Position numbers and translations under genes: made by a program. Below are positions 51,550 to 60,824 of a DNA stretch of 64,000 bases, in pieces. How positions within the stretch are numbered: position 1 is the stretch's first letter; each line of letters starts with the position of its first letter. Origin of the DNA: an uncultured Croceitalea sp. (lineage in GTDB: Bacteria > Bacteroidota > Bacteroidia > Flavobacteriales > Flavobacteriaceae); contig CANLWK010000003.1 of the NCBI GenBank assembly GCA_947494805.1, positions 644,015-708,014 of the forward strand, written 5' to 3'. Below the pieces are notes generated by a model. It did no database searches and was not told the origin of the DNA. It saw only the letters and a list, made by a program, of their open reading frames with translations.

Positions 51550-52209
51550 CTATTCAAAAGCCTGATTTAGATAGGCGTTCAAAGGCGCAATAACCTTAAA
51601 ATGATTTTGTATTTCACCTTCCAATTTTTTTGAGGCATAAAAGGGTTCCAATGGAAACTCGGCCATGGCATAGAACTGTTTGTTATAGATCAAATCTGTT
51701 TTTTTGGCGGTAGTAAGTAAAGACTTATCCAAACGCTTTGCCTTCTCCCCTTTTAATTGTCCAAATTCGCGAACAAAGCGCTCATCGTTTGTAATGCTGA
51801 GTATGCCATTTATATTTTTGGCAATGTGATTTCTCAGTTTTTTCAGTTCTACGGTGTTGATCATAAAAAGGCCACCACCTACATGTACATGTTCGGCATC
51901 AATACCTATATAGTATCCGGGCAATTCTGATTTTTTTCCACCAGGCGAAAAGCCAGCCTTCATAATAGTGTTATAGGGAGACTTGTCTTTTGCAAAACGG
52001 ACATCCCTATTGATTCTGAACAGTGCTTTTTTTGTGTCCATTAAGATACGGTTATCCCATGTATTAAGAACTGGAACCAATGTTTCAAGAAGCTCTAAAA
52101 AAGGAATCTTGACATCGTTCTCATATCGCTTTTTATTCGCGTGGAACCATTCTTTGTTATTGTTCTTGGCCAATTCTTTAAAAAACGAGCTATAAGCTTT
52201 TGTAATCAT
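51550..52209 (-). CDS. DUF2461 family protein
   Basis: A 219-residue soluble protein resembling DUF2461, a widespread family of unknown function. Characteristic segments are FFKELAKNNNKEWFHANKKRYE near the N terminus, FRINRDVRFAKDKSPYNT near residue 70, and the short GYYIGIDAEHVHVGGG stretch near 97. It lies 54 bases from the next small gene on the same strand. No catalytic role is claimed. Confidence 0.87.
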   Translation of the reverse strand: MITKAYSSFFKELAKNNNKEWFHANKKRYENDVKIPFLELLETLVPVLNTWDNRILMDTKKALFRINRDVRFAKDKSPYNTIMKAGFSPGGKKSELPGYYIGIDAEHVHVGGGLFMINTVELKKLRNHIAKNINGILSITNDERFVREFGQLKGEKAKRLDKSLLTTAKKTDLIYNKQFYAMAEFPLEPFYASKKLEGEIQNHFKVIAPLNAYLNQAFE

Positions 52210-52263
52210 TGTATCGTTATTTATATCAAAGACGATTTTGACATGGCCATTTTGGACAGTGCG

Positions 52264-52578
52264 TTAGTTGTTTTTTGCTAGAGCCAACGCCTCTTCTGAA
52301 AGTATTTTCCAGCGTTGATGGTTTTGATAAGTAACTTCATACCATCCGGTCAATGGCTTTTTTGTCTTAAAAGGACTAAAAACGGTAGCCGGAATTCCAT
52401 AATTGGTCAAGAGCTCTGTATTTTTAAATTTGAAAACCATGTTTTGCTTTGTTGAAAGAAAGGCAAAAACTTTTCCCTTGTAATGTATGGCAGGCGAACT
52501 CATCATTCTTCCCTCGGTTACATCAACATGTTGTTGGCACAATGCTGCCCTAATTGCTGTAAAAAGTTCTTTCTCCAT
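52264..52578 (-). CDS. Small uncharacterised protein (TfoX/MmcQ-like?)
   Basis: A 104-residue soluble protein. It has a GRMMSSPAIHYKGKVFAFL segment and a WYEVTYQNHQRWKILSEEALA end, which recall small TfoX-N or MmcQ/YjbR-type folds, but the match is weak and I do not name a family with confidence. It is complete, has an ATG start and sits on the same strand as the DUF2461 gene, so they may be co-transcribed. Confidence 0.6.
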   Translation of the reverse strand: MEKELFTAIRAALCQQHVDVTEGRMMSSPAIHYKGKVFAFLSTKQNMVFKFKNTELLTNYGIPATVFSPFKTKKPLTGWYEVTYQNHQRWKILSEEALALAKNN

Positions 52579-52637
52579 ATCCCAAAGCTATAAAAGAACT
52601 TAGATGTTTAAGAGGTTAAATAAGACACTTTTACGGG

Positions 52638-52668
52638 TTGATTGTGCCATTGATAAAACGTAATTTTA
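52638..52668 (+). promoter_or_regulatory. Probable promoter of the GlxA-type regulator gene
   Basis: TTG at 52638-52640 and TAATTTTA at 52661-52668 (one mismatch to TAnnTTTG) are 20 bases apart and precede the gene by about 20 bases. Confidence 0.5.
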
Positions 52669-52687
52669 AAACAAGAAACAGTGCTAT

Positions 52688-53701
52688 ATGAAACACGTAA
52701 GTATTTTGGTGCCAAAGGGCAACGCCATTTTGAGCAATGTTGTTGGCCCATATAAAGTATTGTTGGCCGCTAACCAGTTTTTAAAACAAACAGGACAGCG
52801 GACCGAAGATTTTTTTGATGTGCACTTGGTTGGTCTTGACCACAATTATGTGCTGTATGACGGGTTGTTCAGTATTCATTGTAAAAGTACTATCGACGAT
52901 ATCAAAAGAACGGACTTGATAATGATACCCGCATTAAGACCAGATAAGTTGTTGGATGATTTGGATGACAACAAAGACTTTATCCCTTGGATTTTAAAAC
53001 AGCGCGGTCAGTATAACACCGAAGTTGCAAGCATGTGCATGGGGGCGTTCGTGCTGGCCCAGACGGGTTTGGTTGATGGCAGACAATGTGCTACCCATTG
53101 GGCGGCCATGGATCTGTTCAAACAACTGTTTCCCCAAGTAAATTTGGTATCGAGCAAAGTGGTTACCGATGAAGAGGGCATCTATTCAAGCGGCGGCGCT
53201 TTTTCTTTTCTGAACCTGATGCTGCATTTAGTGGAAAAGTATTGTGGCCGGGATACTGCAATCTATATTTCAAAGTTTTTTGAGATTGAGTTTGACCGTA
53301 CCGATCAAAACCAGTTTGCTATTTTTCAAGGCCAAAAAGATCATGAAGATAAAGCCATAAAACAGGCCCAACAATTCATTGAAGGCAATATTTCAAAGAA
53401 AATATCAGTAGAACAATTGGCCAACCAGTATGCCATAAGTCGACGTAATTTTGTTAGACGCTTTAAAAGAGCCACGCAGAACACTCCCTCAGAATACATA
53501 CAACGTGTAAAGGTGGAAGCTGCAAAACGAAGTTTTGAGTCAACTTCACAAAATGTGAACGAGGTAATGTACAAGGTGGGGTATGCTGATGAAAAAGCCT
53601 TTAGAACCATTTTCAAAAAATATGTAGGCCTTTCGCCAGTAGCGTACAAAGCAAAATACAATCGTGGGCTTGTAAAGTTTGAACAGCCGACCGCGTGGTA
53701 G
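52688..53701 (+). CDS. GlxA family transcriptional regulator (DJ-1/PfpI plus AraC)
   Basis: A 337-residue regulator. The N-terminal DJ-1/PfpI-like domain (1-185) has the elbow ASMCMGAFVLAQTG with the reactive-site Cys and ATHWAA nearby. The C-terminal AraC domain (about 225-320) has two helix-turn-helix units: ISVEQLANQYAISRRNFVRRFK and VNEVMYKVGYADEKAFRTIFKKYVG. The order is that of GlxA/CdhR regulators that sense small amine or amino-acid-like compounds. Ligand unknown. It is alone with its own promoter. Confidence 0.92.
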   Translation: MKHVSILVPKGNAILSNVVGPYKVLLAANQFLKQTGQRTEDFFDVHLVGLDHNYVLYDGLFSIHCKSTIDDIKRTDLIMIPALRPDKLLDDLDDNKDFIPWILKQRGQYNTEVASMCMGAFVLAQTGLVDGRQCATHWAAMDLFKQLFPQVNLVSSKVVTDEEGIYSSGGAFSFLNLMLHLVEKYCGRDTAIYISKFFEIEFDRTDQNQFAIFQGQKDHEDKAIKQAQQFIEGNISKKISVEQLANQYAISRRNFVRRFKRATQNTPSEYIQRVKVEAAKRSFESTSQNVNEVMYKVGYADEKAFRTIFKKYVGLSPVAYKAKYNRGLVKFEQPTAW

Positions 53702-53758
53702 TTTAGGCAGAAGCCTGTTTTCCATTACCTTTAAAGAAACAATAAAGAAGTTAGACCA

Positions 53759-54976
53759 TTGGCAAGATCGGGCACAGCAGATTTGACATTGCACGGTGGA
53801 CATGTACCACCTTGGCTCTTGAATAGAATGAAATCACTTTCATTGCCGATGGTAGAGGCCATTGTTCAAGAACATGGCAAAGATGGTTTTATTGAACGCA
53901 TGGCCAATCCGTTTTGGTTTCAAAGCTTTGGTACCGTCATTGGTATGGATTGGGATTCTTCTGGCGTTACCACGACCGTGATGAACGTGTTGAAACAAGT
54001 AATCAATCCTGTTTCAAAACAATTGGGGCTTTATGTTTGCGGTGGTAAGGGGAAACAGTCATTGAGAACACCTCAAGAATTGCAGCAAGTAGGCATGAAA
54101 ACTGGGTTAGATGGCAATCATTTGGCCCATTGTAGTAAGCTAAGTGCAAAAGTTGACAATACCGCTTTGCAAGATGGGTTTCAGTTATACATTCATAATT
54201 TTTTGGTATCCGATACCGGGGCATGGGCCGTTGTTCAACAAGGGATGAACCACAAAAGTGGAAAGGCAAGGCGTTACCATTGGCATTCAGGTAAAGTGAC
54301 CAGTTTTGTCAAAGAGCCGCATGCGGCCATTTGTGGAGAAAATCAAGGTAAAATCTTGAATTTGGTGCACGGTGATGCACAAATGACGCAAAACTCGATT
54401 CTCGATATATCAAAGGAGCATCCGGACAAAATCATCAAAGAGTTTCAGCATTTGATTATACCAAACCATCACAATATCAGGGCGAGTGATGTTGACTTTA
54501 AGCGCTTGGGAAGCATTTTGTGGCTGGCGCAAGAGAACGAAACGGAACAATTTGAAGAACTGCTTCTATTGAAAGGATTAGGTCCAAGAACACTGCAATC
54601 ATTGACTTTGGTAAGTGAAGTGATACATGGCGCACCTTCGCGCTTTTCAGACCCGGCGCGTTTTGCGTTCGCCCATGGCGGTAAAGATGCTACTCCATTT
54701 CCGGTGCCTACAAAAGTATATGACGAAACCATTACTACCATGCGAACAGCTGTCGAACATGCAAAAATTGGCCGTTCTGATAAATTAAAGGCCATTAAAA
54801 AGCTGACGGCTATGGCGCAACATGCTGAAAAGAATTTTGTGCCCAATCAAAATTTTGATACCCTGGTTCGCAAAGAGAATGAAGAATCATACCGATATGG
54901 AGGGCGAAGTGTTTTTGGGCATGCCAAACCACCCAAGGGAAAACAGTTAAATCTTTTTGATTTAGAAGGGGAATAA
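53759..54976 (+). CDS. DUF763 family protein
   Basis: A 405-residue soluble protein resembling DUF763, found in archaea and bacteria with no established function. The N terminus RSGTADLTLHGGHVPPWLL is the family's most conserved segment. The start codon is TTG, needed to include it, as the first internal Met is at residue 24. An AAAGAAG run lies upstream as a possible ribosome site. In the C-terminal half GLGPRTLQSL (about 279-288) resembles a helix-hairpin-helix, hinting at nucleic-acid binding. That last point is inference. Confidence 0.83.
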   Translation: MARSGTADLTLHGGHVPPWLLNRMKSLSLPMVEAIVQEHGKDGFIERMANPFWFQSFGTVIGMDWDSSGVTTTVMNVLKQVINPVSKQLGLYVCGGKGKQSLRTPQELQQVGMKTGLDGNHLAHCSKLSAKVDNTALQDGFQLYIHNFLVSDTGAWAVVQQGMNHKSGKARRYHWHSGKVTSFVKEPHAAICGENQGKILNLVHGDAQMTQNSILDISKEHPDKIIKEFQHLIIPNHHNIRASDVDFKRLGSILWLAQENETEQFEELLLLKGLGPRTLQSLTLVSEVIHGAPSRFSDPARFAFAHGGKDATPFPVPTKVYDETITTMRTAVEHAKIGRSDKLKAIKKLTAMAQHAEKNFVPNQNFDTLVRKENEESYRYGGRSVFGHAKPPKGKQLNLFDLEGE

Positions 54977-55134
54977 GAAGCATATTAATACAAATGAAAG
55001 CGGTAATTATCATGCTACAAAAAATATTTGCACTTTACCGATAAGCCCTATACTAAACAGGGCTTTTTTAAGTTATTCTTAGATAAGGAGAGACTTTCGA
55101 AAAATCGAAATAACTTTCAGGAAAGATTTTAACA

Positions 55135-57687
55135 TTGAAGCTTTACACCAAACTTTTTATTTTGGGTGTGTTCAGCACCCTATTGTTCAATGCCTGTTCG
55201 GTCAAAAAAGATAAGTTCATCAATCGTAACTGGCATGCGCTGAATACCAAGTACAATACGTTGTACAACGGTAATATTGCTTTTGAAACCGGGCGGCAAG
55301 AACTCAATGCCAGCTACCGCGATGATTTTTGGGAAATACTTCCTGTGGAGCGGTTGGAAGTCACTGATGAAATCAAGCTTGATTCAGAAGATAACAACCC
55401 CAACTTTGTAATTGCTGAAGAGAAGGCGACCAAAGCCATTCAGAAACACAGCATGGATATCAAAGACGAAGAGCGAAATCCACAAACGGATGAAGCTTTT
55501 CTATTGTTGGGAAAAGCGCGCTATTTTGATCAGCGCTACATACCTGCTTTAGAGTCTTTCAATTACATTCTTAGAAAATATACGCAGAGCAACCTGTTGA
55601 ACCAGGCCGCTATTTGGCGAGAGAAGACCAACATGCGATTGGACAATCCTGAGCTGGCGATTAAAAACTTAAAACGCCTGTTCAAGTTTGAAGACTTGAA
55701 AGATCAAGAATATGCCGATGCCAATGCGGTAATGGCGCAATCATACTTAAATCTCAATGCCCCTGACACCGCCATTCAAAAACTGAAAATTGCACAAAGC
55801 TATACCAAGATAAACGAAGAGCGAGGCAGGTACCTTTTTATTATTGGACAACTTTATAATCGACTGGGGTTTAAAGACAGTGCCAATTATGCTTTTGATA
55901 AAGTTATTGCCCTGAACAGAAAATCACCTCGGGTATACATGATCAACGCCCATCTCAAGAAAATTCAAAATACGGAGATAACCGATGTAAGTTACGAAGC
56001 ATTGCTTGAGTACCTTACCGATTTGGAAGAGAATCGTGAGAACCGACCTTTTTTAGATAAAATTTATCGGCAGATCGCCAAGTTCCATTTAGAGACGAGT
56101 GCAGATAGCTTGGCCATCGCCTACTTCAATAAATCATTACGTGCCTCGCAAGAAGATCGCAAGTTAAATGCTAAGAACTACGAGAATTTGGGGGAGTACA
56201 ATTTTGATCAGAACGAGTACAAAAGGGCAGGGGCATATTATGACAGTGTATTGACCAACCTCGCTGAGAACACCAGAAGGTACCGCGCCATTAAAAAGAA
56301 GTTTGACAATCTTGAAGATGTTATTAAGTACGAAGATATTGTGCAATATACCGACAGTGTGATCACGATCTATGAAATGCCGGAGCAAGAACGCATCACA
56401 TATTATGAAGAACATATTGCAGAGCTCAAACGGATAGCAGCTGAGATTGAAGCAGAGAAAGAACGAAAAGCGAGCGCTGGTTTTGCAGCTTTCGCAGATA
56501 CCAAAGGTGGTAAAGAGAATAAGGGCAAATTCTATTTTTACAATATCACAAGCCTTGGTTATGGCAAAACGGATTTTAAGACCCGTTGGGGGGATCGTGT
56601 TTTAGAAGATGATTGGCGTTGGAGCAATAAAACCAAGGTGTTGCCTTCTGAAGCTACCGGTGACGCCATAGCTGATGATGGAACCGCTGAGCCCACTACG
56701 GAAGAAGAAAGGTATTCGGTTGATTTTTATTTGAATCAAATTACTACCGATGTGGCTGTTATTGACAGCCTGCGAGGCGAGCGTAATTTTGCCAACTATC
56801 AATTGGGATTGATATATAAAGAAAAGTTTAAAGAGAACCTCTTGGCCGCAGGCAAGTTAGAGCGTGTTTTGTCTTCAAACCCCGAAGAACGTTTGATACT
56901 ACCTTCAAAATACAATCTGTATAAGATTTATGAAGAATCTGATAGCCCTTTAGCGGTCGAGATGAAGCAGAATATCATCAGTAATCATCCAGATACCCGA
57001 TATGCAGAAATCCTTTTGAATCCGCAAGCGGTTTTGGCCGATAGCAATGATAGTCCCGATAAAAAATATTCAGACCTTTATAAGCGCTATGAGGCCCAAC
57101 AGTTTTTGCAGGTCATTACACAATCACAAGAATACATCAATAGGTATACCGGTGACCCCATTGTCCCAAAATTTGAAATGCTAAAGGCAAATGCCATTGG
57201 CAGATTGCAAGGTTTTGAACCCTTTAAAGAAGCTTTAAATTATGTGGCGTTGACATATCCGAACAATCCTGAAGGCAAAAAAGCTGAACAAATTGTAGCT
57301 GAACAACTACCAAAATTGGCTTCAAAAGAATTCTCACCCGAAACGGGCTCGGTGGGTACAGGGAATTGGAAAGTTGTTTTTCCTTTCAAAATCAGGGATG
57401 ATGAAAAGGCATTACAATTGAAAAAGCGTTTAAAGGAGTCCATTGACGACCTGAAGTATAGCAATGTCGTATCTAAAGACATCTATACCCTTGAAGATCA
57501 GTTCGTGGTCGTTCATGGGTTCAAATCAAAAGAATTTGCCCTAGGCTACGCCGAACTTTTAAAAAAGAACAAGGACTATCGAATTAAGGATGAGAATTTT
57601 GTAATTTTATCGTCCAACTACAAAACCATCCTCGTACATAAAAATTTAGAAGATTATAAAGCACAAATTTTAACCCCAAAACCGTGA
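55135..57687 (+). CDS. porW: T9SS/gliding lipoprotein PorW/SprE (TPR protein)
   Basis: Resembles SprE of Flavobacterium and PorW of Porphyromonas, a TPR lipoprotein required for type IX secretion and gliding. A lipoprotein signal (FSTLLFNACSVKK, Cys near 21) is followed by the conserved NRNWHALNTKYNTLYNG segment, and TPR helices spread over most of residues 120-380 and 530-700. The C-terminal 100 residues (KVVFPFKIRDDEKALQLKK onwards) resemble the family tail. At 850 residues it has the usual length. The start is TTG, needed for the signal peptide. Its stop overlaps the bactofilin start (GTGA). Confidence 0.88.
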   Translation: MKLYTKLFILGVFSTLLFNACSVKKDKFINRNWHALNTKYNTLYNGNIAFETGRQELNASYRDDFWEILPVERLEVTDEIKLDSEDNNPNFVIAEEKATKAIQKHSMDIKDEERNPQTDEAFLLLGKARYFDQRYIPALESFNYILRKYTQSNLLNQAAIWREKTNMRLDNPELAIKNLKRLFKFEDLKDQEYADANAVMAQSYLNLNAPDTAIQKLKIAQSYTKINEERGRYLFIIGQLYNRLGFKDSANYAFDKVIALNRKSPRVYMINAHLKKIQNTEITDVSYEALLEYLTDLEENRENRPFLDKIYRQIAKFHLETSADSLAIAYFNKSLRASQEDRKLNAKNYENLGEYNFDQNEYKRAGAYYDSVLTNLAENTRRYRAIKKKFDNLEDVIKYEDIVQYTDSVITIYEMPEQERITYYEEHIAELKRIAAEIEAEKERKASAGFAAFADTKGGKENKGKFYFYNITSLGYGKTDFKTRWGDRVLEDDWRWSNKTKVLPSEATGDAIADDGTAEPTTEEERYSVDFYLNQITTDVAVIDSLRGERNFANYQLGLIYKEKFKENLLAAGKLERVLSSNPEERLILPSKYNLYKIYEESDSPLAVEMKQNIISNHPDTRYAEILLNPQAVLADSNDSPDKKYSDLYKRYEAQQFLQVITQSQEYINRYTGDPIVPKFEMLKANAIGRLQGFEPFKEALNYVALTYPNNPEGKKAEQIVAEQLPKLASKEFSPETGSVGTGNWKVVFPFKIRDDEKALQLKKRLKESIDDLKYSNVVSKDIYTLEDQFVVVHGFKSKEFALGYAELLKKNKDYRIKDENFVILSSNYKTILVHKNLEDYKAQILTPKP

Positions 57688-58130
57688 GCAAAATGTTTTC
57701 AGACAAGCAAAAACCTATGGAAAGCTTTGGCGGACAGCCAAACAGAATCGAAAAAAATACTGTGATCAAAGGTGATATCACATCACAGGCAGATTTCAGA
57801 ATCGATGGTAAATTAGAAGGCAATGTCAAGACTTCTGGTAAAGTTGTTATTGGCAAAGATGGCCTAATTCAAGGAAAAGTAGAATGTGTCAATGCCGATA
57901 TTGAAGGCAACTTCAATGGCGAACTATATGTATCAGAATTATTGGCTTTAAAAAGCTCGGCAAAAATTGAAGGCACAGTGAATGTCAAAAAATTGGCGGT
58001 AGAACCTGGCGCCACCTTTAATGCTTCGTGCTCAATGGGCAAAGGTGCGGTATCATCACCCGCAAGTAGTACCGCTACCACCCACAAACTACAGTCGAAC
58101 AAGGTAAATGAGCCAGCAAAAGTCTCCTAA
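57684..58130 (+). CDS. Bactofilin (polymer-forming cytoskeletal protein)
   Basis: A 148-residue beta-helical protein that polymerises without nucleotides and scaffolds wall or envelope machinery. The core (about 25-115) shows the repeated short strands of bactofilins: KGDITSQADFRIDGKLEGNVKTSGKVVIGKDG and following turns. The flexible tail is Ser/Thr-rich. The start is GTG, overlapping the PorW stop by four bases; its own end overlaps AtpZ by 23 bases. It may anchor envelope complexes in place; a link to the ATP synthase is only positional. Confidence 0.92.
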   Translation: MSKMFSDKQKPMESFGGQPNRIEKNTVIKGDITSQADFRIDGKLEGNVKTSGKVVIGKDGLIQGKVECVNADIEGNFNGELYVSELLALKSSAKIEGTVNVKKLAVEPGATFNASCSMGKGAVSSPASSTATTHKLQSNKVNEPAKVS

Positions 58131-58335
58131 GAAAAACAATTTTAAGAATGCTGCAATGCTCTCGGGCATAGCATTTGAGATGGGTGCTATCATTTACCTG
58201 TCTGTAAAAGGAGGGAACTGGTTGGATGAGCACTATCAAACTGAAAAAAGATTTTTTACCGTTATTGCCACCCTATTAGGAGTGGCAATTTCTATTTGGG
58301 TAGTTTTGCAACAGCTCAAAAGAATCAAGTATTAA
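58108..58335 (+). CDS. atpZ: AtpZ/AtpI family protein
   Basis: A 75-residue protein with two membrane helices (about 17-33 and 48-66), in the position usual for AtpZ/AtpI ahead of F-type ATP synthase genes. AtpI assists assembly of the c-ring in some bacteria and AtpZ may aid magnesium supply. The gene overlaps the bactofilin gene by 23 bases and its TAA overlaps the next ATG by one base. Confidence 0.83.
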   Translation: MSQQKSPKKNNFKNAAMLSGIAFEMGAIIYLSVKGGNWLDEHYQTEKRFFTVIATLLGVAISIWVVLQQLKRIKY

Positions 58336-58739
58336 TGTCTGATTATAAAATGCCCACTAAATTTGCTGTACTACTTGGTACGGTACTGTCGGTTGTGTTT
58401 GGTATTCATATAGCCGCACTTCATTTTTTACAAGAAGAACTTTTTGGAAATCTAATAGTTGCGGCCTATATCATAAACTATGTTTTGGCGGCGCTTATCT
58501 TTTTTGTACTCTTTTATTATAGAATAAAGCTGCAGAACGCTATTGGTTTTCTTTTTATGGGCGGAAGCTTTTTAAAGTTCATTTTTTTCTTCTTGATTTT
58601 CTATCCTGTTTATAAAAATGATGGCGAAATGCAACGGTTAGAATTTGCGGCATTCTTCGTGCCCTATCTAACAGCACTAATTTTAGAGACGTTTCATGCC
58701 TCGAAAATGCTCAATCAACTTGAAAAGCCAAAGGATTGA
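58335..58739 (+). CDS. DUF6168-like membrane protein of the ATP synthase operon
   Basis: A 134-residue protein with four membrane helices, likely of DUF6168, a small Flavobacteriia family seen ahead of atpB. It may fill the role of AtpI. The start at 58335 (MSDYKMPT) overlaps the AtpZ stop (TAATG); the frame extends back to 58296 but that part is shadow sequence. Confidence 0.72.
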   Translation: MSDYKMPTKFAVLLGTVLSVVFGIHIAALHFLQEELFGNLIVAAYIINYVLAALIFFVLFYYRIKLQNAIGFLFMGGSFLKFIFFFLIFYPVYKNDGEMQRLEFAAFFVPYLTALILETFHASKMLNQLEKPKD

Positions 58740-58802
58740 GATAAGAGCCCAAAGCCTTTGAAAATAAACTCACAAAGCTTTTTTCTTTTTTAAAGAAAGG
58801 CT

Positions 58803-58810
58803 TACATTTG
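58803..58810 (+). promoter_or_regulatory. -7 type element before atpB
   Basis: TACATTTG matches TAnnTTTG exactly and lies 33 bases before atpB. A T-rich run replaces a clear -33 TTG. It probably gives the ATP synthase genes their own start point apart from PorW. Confidence 0.4.
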
Positions 58811-58843
58811 CACCGATTTTAAAGGACCCTTAGTTTAAGCGAA

Positions 58844-59974
58844 ATGCGAAAAACATATTTGAAGAATTTTCTTCTTATTGCCGTACTTATTTTAGGTCAA
58901 TTTTCCTTTGCAAAGGAAAAGGAAGAAAAACATGGCGACGAAAGTCATGGCAAAGACTTAAAAACTGAAATCAAAGAATACATTCAACATCACTTACAGG
59001 ACTCTCATGATTTCTCATTGTTTTCATATACCCAAGAAAACGGGGAACACAAATATGTCGGTTTTCCATTGCCGATTATTTTATGGGACAATGGGTTGAA
59101 AGTTTTTTCTTCTTCCAAATTCCATCATGGTGAGACCGTAGCTGAGGTAGATGGGAGTTATTATAAATTATACCACAGTAAAATCTATAAGACCGATGCC
59201 GAAGGTACCATCAATTATGATGAAGACCACCACGCAACCAATGCAAGGCCATTGGATTTTTCAATTACCAAAAATGTGGTAATGATTATTGTTACTGGGC
59301 TTTTAATGTTATGGTTGTTCACCAGCTTGGCAAGGTCTTACGCCAAGAACAATGGGGTTCCAACTGGGGCTGGCCGATTCTTTGAGCCCATCGTACTATA
59401 CATTAGGGATGATATTGCAAGACCTAATATTGGTGAAAAGCGCTACGGAAAGTACATGCCGTTTTTATTGACCATATTTTTCTTTATATGGTTTTTGAAC
59501 ATTTTTGGTATGACGCCGCTTGGTGTTAATGTTACAGGAAACATTGCCATTACTTTTGCCTTGGCACTTATGGTGTTTTTAATCACCAATTTTACGGGGA
59601 CAAAAGATTATTGGATGCACCAGTTCAATCCGCTGGGCGATTCAATGCCTTGGTATGCCAAGATACCTTTATATATCATACTTGTTCCTATCGAGATTTT
59701 AGGGTTGTTTATCAAACCTTTTTCATTATTGATTCGTTTGTATGCGAACATGCAAGCGGGCCACATCGTATTGATGAGCTTAATTGGTTTGATGTTCATC
59801 TTTAAAAGTTGGTTGGGCAGTCCGTTATCATTCGGCTTGGCTTTTGCCATTTCATTGATTGAGGTTTTGGTGGCGTTGTTACAAGCATATATTTTCACCA
59901 TGTTGAGTGCACTGTATTTCGGATTTGCTTCTGAAGAACACGAGCACGATTATGAGGCAGAGGTTGCCCATTAA
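58844..59974 (+). CDS. atpB: ATP synthase F0 subunit a
   Basis: Membrane subunit that carries protons past the c-ring. The 376-residue protein has a long N-terminal extension with a signal-like first helix and a His/Glu-rich segment (about 20-140), typical of Bacteroidota. The membrane core contains the essential Arg in LLIRLYANMQAGH near residue 305, and five to six helices. Followed by a hairpin repeat before atpE. Confidence 0.96.
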   Translation: MRKTYLKNFLLIAVLILGQFSFAKEKEEKHGDESHGKDLKTEIKEYIQHHLQDSHDFSLFSYTQENGEHKYVGFPLPIILWDNGLKVFSSSKFHHGETVAEVDGSYYKLYHSKIYKTDAEGTINYDEDHHATNARPLDFSITKNVVMIIVTGLLMLWLFTSLARSYAKNNGVPTGAGRFFEPIVLYIRDDIARPNIGEKRYGKYMPFLLTIFFFIWFLNIFGMTPLGVNVTGNIAITFALALMVFLITNFTGTKDYWMHQFNPLGDSMPWYAKIPLYIILVPIEILGLFIKPFSLLIRLYANMQAGHIVLMSLIGLMFIFKSWLGSPLSFGLAFAISLIEVLVALLQAYIFTMLSALYFGFASEEHEHDYEAEVAH

Positions 59975-59989
59975 TTGAAATATAAATTG

Positions 59990-60007
59990 TTCCCGCGAAG
60001 GCGGGAA
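59990..60007. repeat. REP-like hairpin between atpB and atpE
   Basis: TTCCCGC-GAAG-GCGGGAA forms a perfect 7-base stem with a GAAG tetraloop, followed by TCC. It is in the 71-base gap of the ATP synthase operon. It resembles dispersed hairpin repeats of many genomes and could stabilise the atpB mRNA end or alter subunit ratios. Confidence 0.7.
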
Positions 60008-60045
60008 TCCAAATATGAATTTTTAATTTTTTAAACTAGATAGAT

Positions 60046-60237
60046 ATGGAAATTCCAGTAATGGTAGGTGCAGGTTTAGTAGTTATTGGTGTTGGTATGG
60101 GTATTGGTAGAATCGGTGGTTCTGCTATGGAAGCCATCGCACGTCAGCCTGAAGCTTACGGAAAAATTCAAACAGCAATGTTGATTGCAGCGGCGTTGAT
60201 TGAAGGAATTGGTTTCGCAGCATTATTCGCTGTTTAA
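60046..60237 (+). CDS. atpE: ATP synthase F0 subunit c
   Basis: A 63-residue hairpin of two membrane helices that forms the rotor ring. The helix 1 glycine pattern (VGAGLVVIGVGMGIGRIGG), the RQP loop (AIARQPEAYG) and the carboxylate helix with the essential Glu in ALIEGIGFAAL are present. Nothing in the helix suggests a sodium site. Short for the family, as in other Flavobacteriia. Confidence 0.96.
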   Translation: MEIPVMVGAGLVVIGVGMGIGRIGGSAMEAIARQPEAYGKIQTAMLIAAALIEGIGFAALFAV

Positions 60238-60320
60238 TCAAAACATCTAAGGCAAAAGGCTGTAACGGTTGGTTGCAGCCCTTGCTTTGTTTAAAAATTG
60301 AAATTTTAAAGTAAAGATTT

Positions 60321-60821
60321 ATGGAAAAGTTATTAGAAGAATTTTCACTAGGACTCTTTTTTTGGCAAACACTCCTTTTTGGATTGCTACTTTTCTTAAT
60401 GTGGAAGTTTGCTTGGAAACCCATCTTAAAAGCTGTCAATGACAGAGAAGATGGTATTAAAGATGCCTTAGCAGCAGCTGAAGATGCCAAGAAAGAAATG
60501 CAGAATGTAACTGCGGATAGTGAAAAACTATTAAAAGAAGCAAGAGCAGAGCGAGAAGCCATGTTGAAAGAGGCTAGAGAAATCAAAGAAAAAATGGTGG
60601 CCGATGCACAAGAGCAGGCCAAAGCCGAAGGCGATAAAATGTTAAAGCAGGCACAAGCTGCGATTGAGAGTGAAAAGAAAGCTGCTGTTGCCGACATCAA
60701 AGCGCAGGTGGCGACACTTTCTGTAGATATTGCTGAGAAAGTAATCAAAGAAGAACTGTCTGATAAGAAGAAACAACTGAAATTGGTTGATGATATGTTG
60801 GGCGATATCAAATTGAACTAA
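60321..60821 (+). CDS. atpF: ATP synthase F0 subunit b
   Basis: The peripheral stalk subunit: one N-terminal membrane helix (about 8-30, FFWQTLLFGLLLFLMWKFAW), then a long charged coiled coil (about 35-150) rich in Ala, Lys and Glu. Length 166 is standard. Three bases separate it from atpH. Confidence 0.95.
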   Translation: MEKLLEEFSLGLFFWQTLLFGLLLFLMWKFAWKPILKAVNDREDGIKDALAAAEDAKKEMQNVTADSEKLLKEARAEREAMLKEAREIKEKMVADAQEQAKAEGDKMLKQAQAAIESEKKAAVADIKAQVATLSVDIAEKVIKEELSDKKKQLKLVDDMLGDIKLN

Positions 60822-60824
60822 GCA

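Noticed and set aside
60125-60811. 228-codon minus-strand frame opposite atpE/atpF
   Set aside because: It lies wholly antisense to clear ATP synthase genes and its composition (Ser/Ala/Phe/Ile runs) is the mirror of the Lys/Glu/Ala coiled coil of subunit b.
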